DNA of 52,680 nucleotides, taken from the NCBI GenBank assembly GCA_015296075.1, contig DVDV01000190.1, forward strand, positions 1-52,680, read 5' to 3'. Source of the stretch: Leptolyngbyaceae cyanobacterium M33_DOE_097 (GTDB lineage: Bacteria; Cyanobacteriota; Cyanobacteriia; Leptolyngbyales; Leptolyngbyaceae). Below are positions 9,127 through 16,739 of the stretch, in pieces. Under the pieces are notes generated by a model, which did no database searches, was not told the origin of the DNA, and was given only the letters and a program-made list of their open reading frames with translations. The translations under genes and the position numbers were made by a program. Position 1 is the stretch's first letter; each line of letters begins with the position of its first letter.

Positions 9127-9645
9127 ATGGCGATCGTAGACTCAAAAGGGCGGTTGTTCGGCAAGGTCAATATTCTCGACCTGGGGGCTGTGCTGGTCAT
9201 TTTGGCTGTTATTTTAGGGGTGCTTTTACCCAGCACGACAGGCGTTGCCCAACTTGGCTCAACTGTGAAGCCAGTTGAATTTGATGTCGTTGTGCGAAAT
9301 CTTTCCCCCAAAGGCCCGGTAGCCCCAATCAAAGCCGGAGATAAAACCAAACTGGTGATTCGTAACCAACCATTTGGTGAAGTGACGGTTGTATCTGTCC
9401 AACCAATGCCACGCAATGTTGCCGTGCCTCAGCCAGATGGGACTGTGAAAGCTTTGCCTGACCCTCGCCCAGAAGCGCAATACGGGCAAGAATATTACGT
9501 CACCTTAGCAGGCGATGCGCGGCTGACTGAGGATGGTCCCATTTTGGGCAACAATAAACTCAAGCAAGGGGTGCAAGTTGAGTTAGAAGGATTCAACTAC
9601 AACTATCCCAACTTATACGTTCACAACGTGCGAGTTAAGGAGTAG
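9127..9645 (+). CDS. DUF4330 domain protein
   Basis: 172 aa of the cyanobacterial DUF4330 family. The start MAIVDSKGRLFGKVNILDLGAVLV leads into a single membrane helix (residues ~18-36). A beta-rich extracytoplasmic domain follows (VKPVEFDVVVRNL, KLVIRNQPFGEVTVVSV, QVELEGFNYNYPNLYVHNVRVKE). The function is unknown. The 3' end overlaps the convergent AI-2E family gene by 11 nt. It lies 120 nt after the YdcF gene on the same strand, so co-transcription is possible. Confidence 0.9.
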   Translation: MAIVDSKGRLFGKVNILDLGAVLVILAVILGVLLPSTTGVAQLGSTVKPVEFDVVVRNLSPKGPVAPIKAGDKTKLVIRNQPFGEVTVVSVQPMPRNVAVPQPDGTVKALPDPRPEAQYGQEYYVTLAGDARLTEDGPILGNNKLKQGVQVELEGFNYNYPNLYVHNVRVKE

Positions 9646-10783
9646 CCTCTTCTCGCGAACTCACGACTGCTTTTGCAGGCGTCAAAGAATTTTCCAAATC
9701 TGTGGGGTCGATCGCCCCACTTTTTTTTAGTTGCGCCTCAGCGATCGCCTTTGGCTTGAGATACAAGTTTTCAACGACGACCGACACACCCGACACCCAC
9801 GGCGGCAAAATCAACGCCCCCAAAACCCCCAAAGTCTGAGTTCCGGCAATTACGGTCAGCAACATATAGAGCGGTGGCAGCTTTACTGAAGAACCCACTA
9901 CCAACGGGGTCAAAATGTTGCCTTCCAGGTTTTGCACAATCACAAATAAAAGCAGCACCCAGAGCCAGACCAAGCCACCTTCTGAAACTGCCACCACCAC
10001 CGCTGGAATCGCCCCTAAAATCGGCCCCACAAAAGGAATTAGATTCGTGACACCCGCAATCAAGCCGAGCGCCAGAGCAACCTCGGTCATGCCTAAAATG
10101 TTTAACCCCACCGTGATCACCACCGCCAGGATCGCGGACACCAAAACTCGCCCCTGAATAAACCCAGCCATTCGCTTTCCCACAGGACCTAACTGGTCTT
10201 GCAGGCGATCGTTCCACGGGTAAGGTGCCATTTGGATTAAGCCATTCAGCAGCGATTTACTGCCTGTCAGCATGTAAGCCGATAACAAGACCACCAGGAT
10301 CAGACTTAAAAAGCCGCCCACTAAACCCTTCGTCAAACCGACCGATCGCAGGACTAACTGTTGACTCGATCGCAAGCCCCAGTCAGCGATCGCCTGTGGG
10401 TTAATCAGTTGAGTAATGAAGTCACGTTGCTCAACATTGACCCGTGATGCCAGATCGCGCACCCAGTAGTAAAGCGCTTCTGAATAAACGGGAACCTGGC
10501 TGATCAGGTTTTCGGTTTGCTCAACCACCGTGGGACCAATCAGCAGGCCAAACCCGACAAAAACTGTGGTTAAGCTCAAATAAACCAGCAACACCGCTGC
10601 CCATCGCGGCAAACCCCGCCGCTCAATGTAACCCACTGCCGGGGCGAGTGTCACCGCCAATACCACCGCTGTCATGCTGAGAATAATCAGGTCTTTGAGG
10701 TGCCAAAACAGCAAAATTAGCAGCACCACAATCGAGATGCTAAAGATGCTAGGGAGTGAGACAGTGATGCGCTGGTTAGACAT
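9635..10783 (-). CDS. AI-2E family transporter (PerM/TqsA superfamily)
   Basis: About 382 aa with eight predicted membrane segments in the family's pattern: two helices near the N-terminus (IFSISIVVLLILLFWHL, LIILSMTAVVLAVTLAPA), a YIERRGLPRWAAVLLVYL segment, a soluble stretch with PVYSEALYYWVRDL, and a C-terminal bundle holding the signature LGLIAGVTNLIPFVGPILGAIPAVVVA followed by QNLEGNILTPLVVG. Substrates of cyanobacterial members are not known; other members are linked to autoinducer-2 or Na+/H+ exchange. ATG at 10781-10783 (MSNQRITVSL) is chosen because the 21 residues upstream are not family-like. Confidence 0.92.
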   Translation of the reverse strand: MSNQRITVSLPSIFSISIVVLLILLFWHLKDLIILSMTAVVLAVTLAPAVGYIERRGLPRWAAVLLVYLSLTTVFVGFGLLIGPTVVEQTENLISQVPVYSEALYYWVRDLASRVNVEQRDFITQLINPQAIADWGLRSSQQLVLRSVGLTKGLVGGFLSLILVVLLSAYMLTGSKSLLNGLIQMAPYPWNDRLQDQLGPVGKRMAGFIQGRVLVSAILAVVITVGLNILGMTEVALALGLIAGVTNLIPFVGPILGAIPAVVVAVSEGGLVWLWVLLLFVIVQNLEGNILTPLVVGSSVKLPPLYMLLTVIAGTQTLGVLGALILPPWVSGVSVVVENLYLKPKAIAEAQLKKSGAIDPTDLENSLTPAKAVVSSREEATP

Positions 10784-11056
10784 AGGGCAAAAATCGCGAA
10801 GCAGTGATAGACGGTGGTTCAGACTGACAAAATAGGAGTCTGGCAATCCAGGCGATGTTTCCAGGTGGGGGCGATCGCTCTTTCTATTAAAACTGTGAAG
10901 GGTTAACCCAACTTGTTAATTTGCAGCCACAGGTGCCAAAAGCAAGATGTAACAGAACTTAAATGTAAGTATGTATAGAAAAAATGTCCTATCGCAAGAG
11001 CTACATCACTCTTGTTTGCTTGGCCCTGGTTAAAAGGACGTTGGTGATTCACTTGC

Positions 11057-11932
11057 TTAGATCGCGAGATGCCGCCTGAGAAAACTTTCTAGCGTCTCGA
11101 ACTTAAACCCATACACCGCTTCAACCCGTTGCACTTCTTCGTGGGTGCAGTAGAATTCGTGGGCGAGTAAAGTTCGCAAGGTGCCTAGATTTTTTTGAGC
11201 TTTGGAATTGAACAAGCCCAGCAGATTCCGAATGCCATCTAAAGCCAGTAAGGGTGGATTGATCAGCAAAGGTTCACGATTTAACAAAGCCCCAAAGATT
11301 TTAGGAATATCTCTGCGCCGCAAAATCTCAGGCCCACCTACCGCAAAAATCTGATTGTGAGCTGCCGCGATCGCCGCTGAATCAATGGCTACTCTAGCCA
11401 GGTCATCGGTGCTGACAATTGATGTACGACTATCCGGATCTCCAATTAACAGATAAATGCCCGTTCGACGAAACTGCTCGGCCAGGGGCAGCAGATTAGA
11501 AGAAAACCCCGACGGACGCAAGATTGTGTAACGCAGGCCAGATTCTTGTAAGTACCGCTCAACGGCACGTTTGGCCTTAAATGTTGGAGCATCGTCATAG
11601 GGGCGATCAGCCCCTAACACAGAAATAAAGGTGAAATGCTCCACTCCGGCGGCTTTGGCTGCATCGATCAAGTCAATATTGGCCCGATAGTCCACATCTT
11701 CAGGGCTATCGCCTGAGCCGTGGGCACTAATGACGTATCGCACACCCTGGCAGGCTTTTTGAATGTCACGATCGCTCTTCAGGTTGCCGATAAAGATCTC
11801 TGCCCCGCGCTCCTCTAACTCCCGATAAGACGAGGTCAACCGCACAAAGGCTCGTACAGGAAGACCGCGATCGCGCAACAGCCGGACAATGCGACGACCT
11901 AAACCGCCAGTAGCACCAGTGACTAAATACAT
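11057..11932 (-). CDS. NAD(P)H-binding atypical SDR protein
   Basis: 291 aa. It starts with the Rossmann motif MYLVTGATGGLGRRIVRLL, followed by VRAFVR, the 'G.L.....I..AC.GV..VIS' strand, FTFISVLGA, LRYTILRPSGF and a late STDDLARVA. This is the NmrA/Ycf39-like atypical short-chain dehydrogenase group. In cyanobacteria, relatives act in photosystem assembly or as quinone or NADPH sensors; the exact role here is open. The canonical YxxxK pair is not intact: 'FKAKRAVERYL' holds the lysine. Monocistronic by spacing. Confidence 0.87.
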   Translation of the reverse strand: MYLVTGATGGLGRRIVRLLRDRGLPVRAFVRLTSSYRELEERGAEIFIGNLKSDRDIQKACQGVRYVISAHGSGDSPEDVDYRANIDLIDAAKAAGVEHFTFISVLGADRPYDDAPTFKAKRAVERYLQESGLRYTILRPSGFSSNLLPLAEQFRRTGIYLLIGDPDSRTSIVSTDDLARVAIDSAAIAAAHNQIFAVGGPEILRRRDIPKIFGALLNREPLLINPPLLALDGIRNLLGLFNSKAQKNLGTLRTLLAHEFYCTHEEVQRVEAVYGFKFETLESFLRRHLAI

Positions 11933-12125
11933 AACGCTTGTGGAGAGGTTACTAACCTCATACTAGCGTTTGTTTCTTAAGACGCTCTTATGCCCAAATA
12001 TAGGGGATTTGAGGACTCTCTCTAAAGAAATAGACCGACTGATTTAGCTACTAACTCTAATGACTTTAGTTTGAGTTGCAAAGCCTGGGCAGCCGCTTAA
12101 AAAATTAACGACCCAATGCAAATTA

Positions 12126-13397
12126 TTAATTTTGGTTTCTTACTTGGCGAGCCAGATCCAACAGTTGTTCCCACCGTTTTTGTAACTTTTTGGGAGTTAA
12201 TTTGAGTTCTCGAATAATTTCTTCATCCGTTGCCTGCGATCGCTTGAGTTCGATCAAGCGGCACTGCTCAGGGTTTAAGGTCTGCCAAAAGGTCTGCCAC
12301 TGCTGCCCTGCCAAGCCCAAGTTTTGGTCTAAATCAGCACCTAACCACTGGTGTACTAGCTTCCAGTTGTGCGACAGGGTAAACCGCTCGACGTGGTACT
12401 TAAAGCGCTGTTGCAGGTAATCGCGTTGACGCGGAGTTAAACCAAGAATCTCGTCAATTTCTGGAGCCGATAAGTCTTGTAACTTCAGCACCAAATAATT
12501 CACACAGTCAGTTTGACCCTGGGACTCTAGATAGGCGACCAACTCAGACACAACGCGATCGCGCAAGACCGCTTCTGAAGAAGAATCAACCGAGTCTGCC
12601 ACCATCTGTTCCCGCACTTGTTGGGCGATCGGGGTGCGGTTGTGGGCTTCGGCGTCTTCTCCCTTGGGTGACTCTAGCGCCTGCTCAATATCAACCGACA
12701 TCTCTAAAGGTTGCCGCTGCCCAAACCGTTGCGCCCGCAACACAATCAATTGCTGGCTTTGCCCACCGGGGAGAGAGATGCGCCGCTTGGCATATTGCTC
12801 GGTAAACGCCATGTATTCCGCCAACTCCAACCGTGTGCGGGGTTGGTAGGTTTCTCCCAGTTCGTTCTCGCGCCGAAAGGCTTTTAGCGACTCACCATAG
12901 AAAGCTTGCAAAAAATCTTCAATCAGGTTGTAGCGAGCCTGAAACCCAAGCTGTAACCGAGTCGGTGCAACATACCGATAAATCATCGAGCCGAGCGTGC
13001 CGTGTAGCTCAACCCGTCCGCGGCGAGACCCCAGACGGTAGTAGGTCAAGCATTTTTGTAACCGATGCCGTGCCAGTGAGACTTGCCACGCTGAGCCTTG
13101 CCCGGAAGCCTGAATCCGCCCGCTCTTTTGACAAATGCGCTCTACCTCGGCGGCAATTCTACCCGCTAAATTTTGAATTGAGCCTTCCGTCGCCTTTAGC
13201 TCTGCCTTTAAGTCGAGCGTCAGCATCTCGACTAAGGCTTTTAACTCCATTAGGTCGCCCTTACCCGTCGCATCGTTGCCCGTTTCGGGTGGTGGAGATG
13301 AACCTTCTGTTGGTTTGACTGAGGCTGCTGGGTCAACAGAAGCAGATTCAGAACAGGGAGAGTTGAAATCGACATTCATGGTAGTGCACACAGACAT
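12126..13397 (-). CDS. HetZ-family protein
   Basis: 423 aa. After a variable, low-complexity N-terminus (~residues 1-75), the sequence follows the HetZ family: AAEVERICQKSGRIQASG, RHRLQKCLTYYRLGSRRGRVELHGTL, MIYRYVAPTRLQLGFQAR, IEDFLQAFYGESLKAFRREN, YQPRTRLELAEYMAFTEQYAKRRI, EIDEILGLTPRQRDYLQQRFKYHVERF and a C-terminal helix-turn-helix-like ATDEEIIRELKLTPKKLQKRW. HetZ is a DNA-binding regulator of heterocyst patterning in Anabaena, with relatives in non-heterocystous filamentous strains. An alternative start is the ATG at 13379 (MNVDF). Whether this is orthologous to hetZ or a paralogue cannot be settled here. Confidence 0.85.
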   Translation of the reverse strand: MSVCTTMNVDFNSPCSESASVDPAASVKPTEGSSPPPETGNDATGKGDLMELKALVEMLTLDLKAELKATEGSIQNLAGRIAAEVERICQKSGRIQASGQGSAWQVSLARHRLQKCLTYYRLGSRRGRVELHGTLGSMIYRYVAPTRLQLGFQARYNLIEDFLQAFYGESLKAFRRENELGETYQPRTRLELAEYMAFTEQYAKRRISLPGGQSQQLIVLRAQRFGQRQPLEMSVDIEQALESPKGEDAEAHNRTPIAQQVREQMVADSVDSSSEAVLRDRVVSELVAYLESQGQTDCVNYLVLKLQDLSAPEIDEILGLTPRQRDYLQQRFKYHVERFTLSHNWKLVHQWLGADLDQNLGLAGQQWQTFWQTLNPEQCRLIELKRSQATDEEIIRELKLTPKKLQKRWEQLLDLARQVRNQN

Positions 13398-13772
13398 AAG
13401 AAGAACAGCGTAGGTAGAGGTGGAAGCGAATTTCGATTTTTCTGTTAAGAGGAAATATTTTTCAATCCTAACTAACGATCCAAAACGCAGGGTGATGTAA
13501 GAAACCCCTAAAGAATCTGAAAAACCTCATTCAAACTTCACAATTTTTATTCGGTTAAGTCTGGCTACACTGCGATGGCGACCGACTTCGGGTAACCCTG
13601 CTGACTGCTATGGCAGTTTTTCAGGTGGTTGCCGGATCGGGTTTAAGTAGCAGCGTATGGAGCATGTAGAGCACGGTAGGTAAGCCGATTAAAAAAGGCA
13701 AGAGAGGTCTCAGTTTGAGCTAGAAATGGCTACTTTAGGCCGACAGATTGGCAGAAATCGGTAGTGGACAGT
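13398..13772. other. 375-nt upstream region of the HetZ-family gene
   Basis: Lies between the HetZ-family start and the stop of the Sua5-type gene upstream on the same strand. No ORF or clear binding site is seen. A weak 5-bp hairpin with a T-run (near 13605-13621, plus strand) is not convincing. Confidence 0.5.
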
Positions 13773-14450
13773 TTACCGAGTGACTCCATCGGTCTGAGCA
13801 ACCCATGCTTTTGCCTCTTCCCATCCTAGACCTCGCCGAAGAATAATTGGTTCCTGATCGGTTAAATCTAAGATGGTAGACACCTGATAGCCCGGTTCGG
13901 TGTCGGTATCGATGATCAGGTCTACCATTTTTTCGAGGCGATCGAAGAGGTCAAACCGCGAGATGGGGCGACCCTTACCTTCGCGATCGCCGTTGCCATC
14001 CTCATCCAATAACGGTGCTGAGGTTGAAATAATCGGATTTTCGAGAGCCGCTAACAACATCTGGCAGAGCGCATGATCAGGCACACGAATTCCTGTTGTG
14101 CGGCGTTTGGGACTCATCACCAGACGGGGCACCAGCTTCGTCGCAGGCAACAAGAACGTGTAAGGCCCTGGGATCAAACGCCGCATAATGCGATAGGCGC
14201 TGTCACTCACGACGGCATACTGGGCGATATTGGACAGCGACGGGCATAAAAATGTTAGGGGCTTTTCGTTAGAGAGTTGTTTAATCTGGCGCACCCGATC
14301 GATCGCCCGTTTATTGGTCAAATCGCAACCAATTGCATAGACCGTATCGGTTGGGTAAAGCATTACAGCACCACTGCGGAGGCTATCGAGAATCTCGTCA
14401 ACGCTCCGTTGTTGAGGGTTTTGAGGGTGAAGGTTATAAATCTTAGCCAT
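13773..14450 (-). CDS. Sua5/YciO/YrdC-type threonylcarbamoyladenylate synthase
   Basis: 225 aa from the ATG at 14448-14450 (MAKIYNLHPQNPQQ). It has the YrdC-like fold signature: LRSGAVMLYPTDTVYAIGCDLTNKRAIDRVRQIKQLSNEKPLTFLC, GPYTFLLPATK and TGIRVPDHALCQMLL. YrdC/Sua5 enzymes make threonylcarbamoyl-AMP for the t6A37 tRNA modification. Short members such as this are also close to YciO, whose role is less certain. The in-frame extension to 14600 reads as non-family sequence and is rejected. It is divergent from larC, with 262 nt between the starts. Confidence 0.9.
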   Translation of the reverse strand: MAKIYNLHPQNPQQRSVDEILDSLRSGAVMLYPTDTVYAIGCDLTNKRAIDRVRQIKQLSNEKPLTFLCPSLSNIAQYAVVSDSAYRIMRRLIPGPYTFLLPATKLVPRLVMSPKRRTTGIRVPDHALCQMLLAALENPIISTSAPLLDEDGNGDREGKGRPISRFDLFDRLEKMVDLIIDTDTEPGYQVSTILDLTDQEPIILRRGLGWEEAKAWVAQTDGVTR

Positions 14451-14712
14451 AGTAAATTTGCGATCGCATCTTAAACAGGAAGCAACGGGAAAAATATTCA
14501 GCAAACGGCACAATGGAAAATGAGAGGTTAACTGCCATCCGCAAGAAGCTCTCACTTGCCATACTTGCCTCACCGCGTTTTGCTTAATGCTTTCAAGCAT
14601 AAACAGGCATAACCGTTTAGAGCGGCAAGATAATCGGCTTGTAAGAGGGCACGGCTTGCCTCCATCTTGCTATCGATGAAGTGACCGCACTAATTTTTCA
14701 TCCTTACCCACT

Positions 14713-16230
14713 ATGCCAAAAATTGCCTATCTAGAATGCCCAACCGGAATTGCCGGAGACATGTGTTTGGGTGCCCTAGTAGATGCAGGGGTGCCCCTGA
14801 GCTATTTAACGGAGCAACTGGCAAAACTCGAAATCGCGGCTGAGTATAATCTCTGGGTTGAAGAGGTGCGTCGAAGTGGGCAACGGGCAACCAAACTTCA
14901 CGTTGAGATGTTGACCTCTGATGGCCTGATTGAAGAATTGTCTCAAGACGAAGCGCTTGAGACTCCAGCAGGGCACAGTCACAGCAGCCATTCCTTTGAG
15001 CATCATTCTAACCACAAGCATAGTCACGCTCACAGCCATAGCCACAGCCATAGCCATAGTCACAGTCATCACTCCCCCGCATTTGAAGCTTCAAAGGGCA
15101 CTCACGCGCATGGGCACGGTGCCACCCGCTGCTTACCTGAGATTGAACAGCTGATTCAAACGGCGGGACTACCGGAACGAGTTGAAGCGTGGAGTTTGGC
15201 TATTTTTCGCAATTTGGCTGAGGCCGAGGGGTTTGTGCATGGCATTTCGCTAGAGCAAGTCCATTTTCACGAGGTGGGCGCAACCGATGCGATCGTGGAT
15301 ATTGTGGGCACCTGCCTGGGCTTTGACTGGTTAGGGGTCGAAACCATTTATTGCTCAGCGTTGCCGACCGGGGGGGGCACCATTTGGGCCGCGCATGGTC
15401 ATTTACCTGTGCCAACTCCAGCTACGCTCAAACTGTTTCAAATGCGGCAGGTGCCCATCTATAGCAACGGCATTCAAAAAGAGTTAGTCACACCAACGGG
15501 TGCCGCGATCGCCACAACCCTCGCCTCTCACTTTGGCAATCCCCCCGCGATGGTCTTGCACCAGATTGGGTTAGGGGCTGGCAACAAAGATTTACTAATT
15601 CCGAATATTCTGCGGTTGTGGTTAGGGGAAGCTACCGAAGGTCAACGGCCGATCGCGCGTTCCACAGGAGCGAGTCAGGGGAGATCGCACCCCTCCGCCA
15701 GCCACACGGCCCACTCTGTTGCTCACAAGCCAGCCATTGAGCCACCCGACCCGACACAACAAACCATTGCTTTGCTCGAAACACAGATCGACGACCTCAA
15801 CCCCCAGGCGATCGGATATCTCTACGATCGCTTATTTGCTGTTGGAGCCTTAGACGTGTTTAATCAGGCGGTTTCGATGAAAAAGTCGCGTCCTGGCTTG
15901 TTGCTCTCGGTCGTTTGCAAACCGGATGATGTGAGTGCCTGCGAAACGGTGCTGTTTCAAGAAACAACCACAATTGGTATCCGGCGTAGTTTACAACAGC
16001 GCACCGCGTTAGTCCGTGAGATGCAAACAGTGCAAACATCTTACGGTGAAGTGCGAATTAAGGTGGCGCGGCGTAATCTGGACGACCCTCAACCAACGAA
16101 TGTGCAAGCGGAGTATGAGGACTGTGCCGCGATCGCCCGTGAGCAGAACTTACCCTGGCGTGAGGTACATCGACTCGCTCTGCAGAGCTGGCACTTGAGC
16201 CAAGCCAAGGATCAAATTACTATTCCGTAA
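14713..16230 (+). CDS. larC: LarC, nickel-pincer cofactor biosynthesis protein
   Basis: 505 aa in one continuous frame. LarC inserts nickel by a CTP-dependent cyclometallation to complete the nickel-pincer cofactor first known from lactate racemase. It begins YLECPTGIAGDMCLGALVDAGV (DUF111 start), has AEGFVHGISLEQVHFHEVGATDAIVDIVG, LPTGGGTIWAAHGHLPVPTPATL and ELVTPTGAAIATTL, and the C-terminal domain has LETQIDDLNPQAIGYL. In some Lactobacillales larC is split and joined by a frameshift; here it is not split. Residues ~88-140 form a long His/Ser tract, with HS pairs repeated eight times or more, likely able to hold nickel. No larB, larE or larA is nearby. Confidence 0.95.
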   Translation: MPKIAYLECPTGIAGDMCLGALVDAGVPLSYLTEQLAKLEIAAEYNLWVEEVRRSGQRATKLHVEMLTSDGLIEELSQDEALETPAGHSHSSHSFEHHSNHKHSHAHSHSHSHSHSHSHHSPAFEASKGTHAHGHGATRCLPEIEQLIQTAGLPERVEAWSLAIFRNLAEAEGFVHGISLEQVHFHEVGATDAIVDIVGTCLGFDWLGVETIYCSALPTGGGTIWAAHGHLPVPTPATLKLFQMRQVPIYSNGIQKELVTPTGAAIATTLASHFGNPPAMVLHQIGLGAGNKDLLIPNILRLWLGEATEGQRPIARSTGASQGRSHPSASHTAHSVAHKPAIEPPDPTQQTIALLETQIDDLNPQAIGYLYDRLFAVGALDVFNQAVSMKKSRPGLLLSVVCKPDDVSACETVLFQETTTIGIRRSLQQRTALVREMQTVQTSYGEVRIKVARRNLDDPQPTNVQAEYEDCAAIAREQNLPWREVHRLALQSWHLSQAKDQITIP

Positions 16231-16287
16231 GACTGAAAAACCTAGAGAGTCTTGAAAATTCCGAATTTCTAAATCACAAAACTTAGT

Positions 16288-16542
16288 TCAACTCGCGATC
16301 GGGCGATCTTCTGGCAAGTCCTCGGTGTATTGGTCGATCGCTTCTCGCATTCCTTCTGAGTAAGGCTCTAAAACAGTTGCGCTGACATGCAACTCAGCCA
16401 GCGCATCAGAAAATTCTTCAGATTCCGGGTTTGCTGATTCTAAAACTTTGACGGCCGCGATCGCCCGTTCTAGATAAGGTCGGTACTCCGCCAAGTAATG
16501 CTGCAAGCTTACCAGAGACTTTTGATAGGCTGCTGAAGTCAT
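16288..16542 (-). CDS. Small helical protein, last gene of the pentapeptide operon
   Basis: 84 aa, unrecognised. Acidic, all-helical in appearance (KSLVSLQHYLAEYRPYLERAIAAVKVLE, ELHVSATVLEPYSEGMREAIDQY), with no membrane segment or Cys. Its ATG overlaps the TGA of the preceding 64-aa gene by 4 nt (16539-16542), a sign of translational coupling. Its function can only be sought through the two genes before it. HIP1 octamers and codon use match the neighbours. Confidence 0.7.
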   Translation of the reverse strand: MTSAAYQKSLVSLQHYLAEYRPYLERAIAAVKVLESANPESEEFSDALAELHVSATVLEPYSEGMREAIDQYTEDLPEDRPIAS

Positions 16543-16733
16543 CGATTAAGCCTCCTTTCTAACTTGGCAATCTGCTGACGGCAATTGGCAACCGTTTTCT
16601 CCCAATATATAAGCAAACCCTCATCCTGTTCAGCTAATGGCTTTTGCCGCTCTCTCGCAATCTTTTCTAAATGCTCTTCTAAAGCGCGATATTGCCCCTC
16701 TAATCTTTTGCGGTACTCCTTGTTTTTGGTCAT
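16539..16733 (-). CDS. Small coiled-coil protein in the pentapeptide operon
   Basis: 64 aa, unrecognised, highly charged and helical (YRKRLEGQYRALEEHLEKIARER and VANCRQQIAKLERRLNR), so it probably forms a coiled coil. It starts 6 nt after the stop of the pentapeptide-repeat gene and overlaps the 84-aa gene by 4 nt. The tight spacing implies the three proteins are made together and may act as a complex. Confidence 0.7.
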   Translation of the reverse strand: MTKNKEYRKRLEGQYRALEEHLEKIARERQKPLAEQDEGLLIYWEKTVANCRQQIAKLERRLNR

Positions 16734-16739
16734 AGCGAA

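Noticed and set aside
9771-10217. 148-codon frame inside the AI-2E transporter gene
   Set aside because: Same-strand frame-shifted shadow of a conserved gene; Gly/Arg/Cys-rich, not protein-like.
12126-13397. Evidence for heterocyst formation
   Set aside because: HetZ-family proteins occur in non-heterocystous filamentous cyanobacteria; no other heterocyst gene is in the window.
13600-13625. Small hairpin with a T-run upstream of the HetZ-family gene
   Set aside because: Only a 5-bp stem, and it does not follow a gene on its strand.
14806-15072. Open frame opposite the larC histidine tract
   Set aside because: A Met/Val/Ala repeat produced by the antisense of the His/Ser codons; larC is clearly the real gene.
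14997-15075. Tandem repeat as a possible CRISPR or satellite
   Set aside because: The CATAGC/CACAGC repeats encode the His/Ser tract of LarC in frame.
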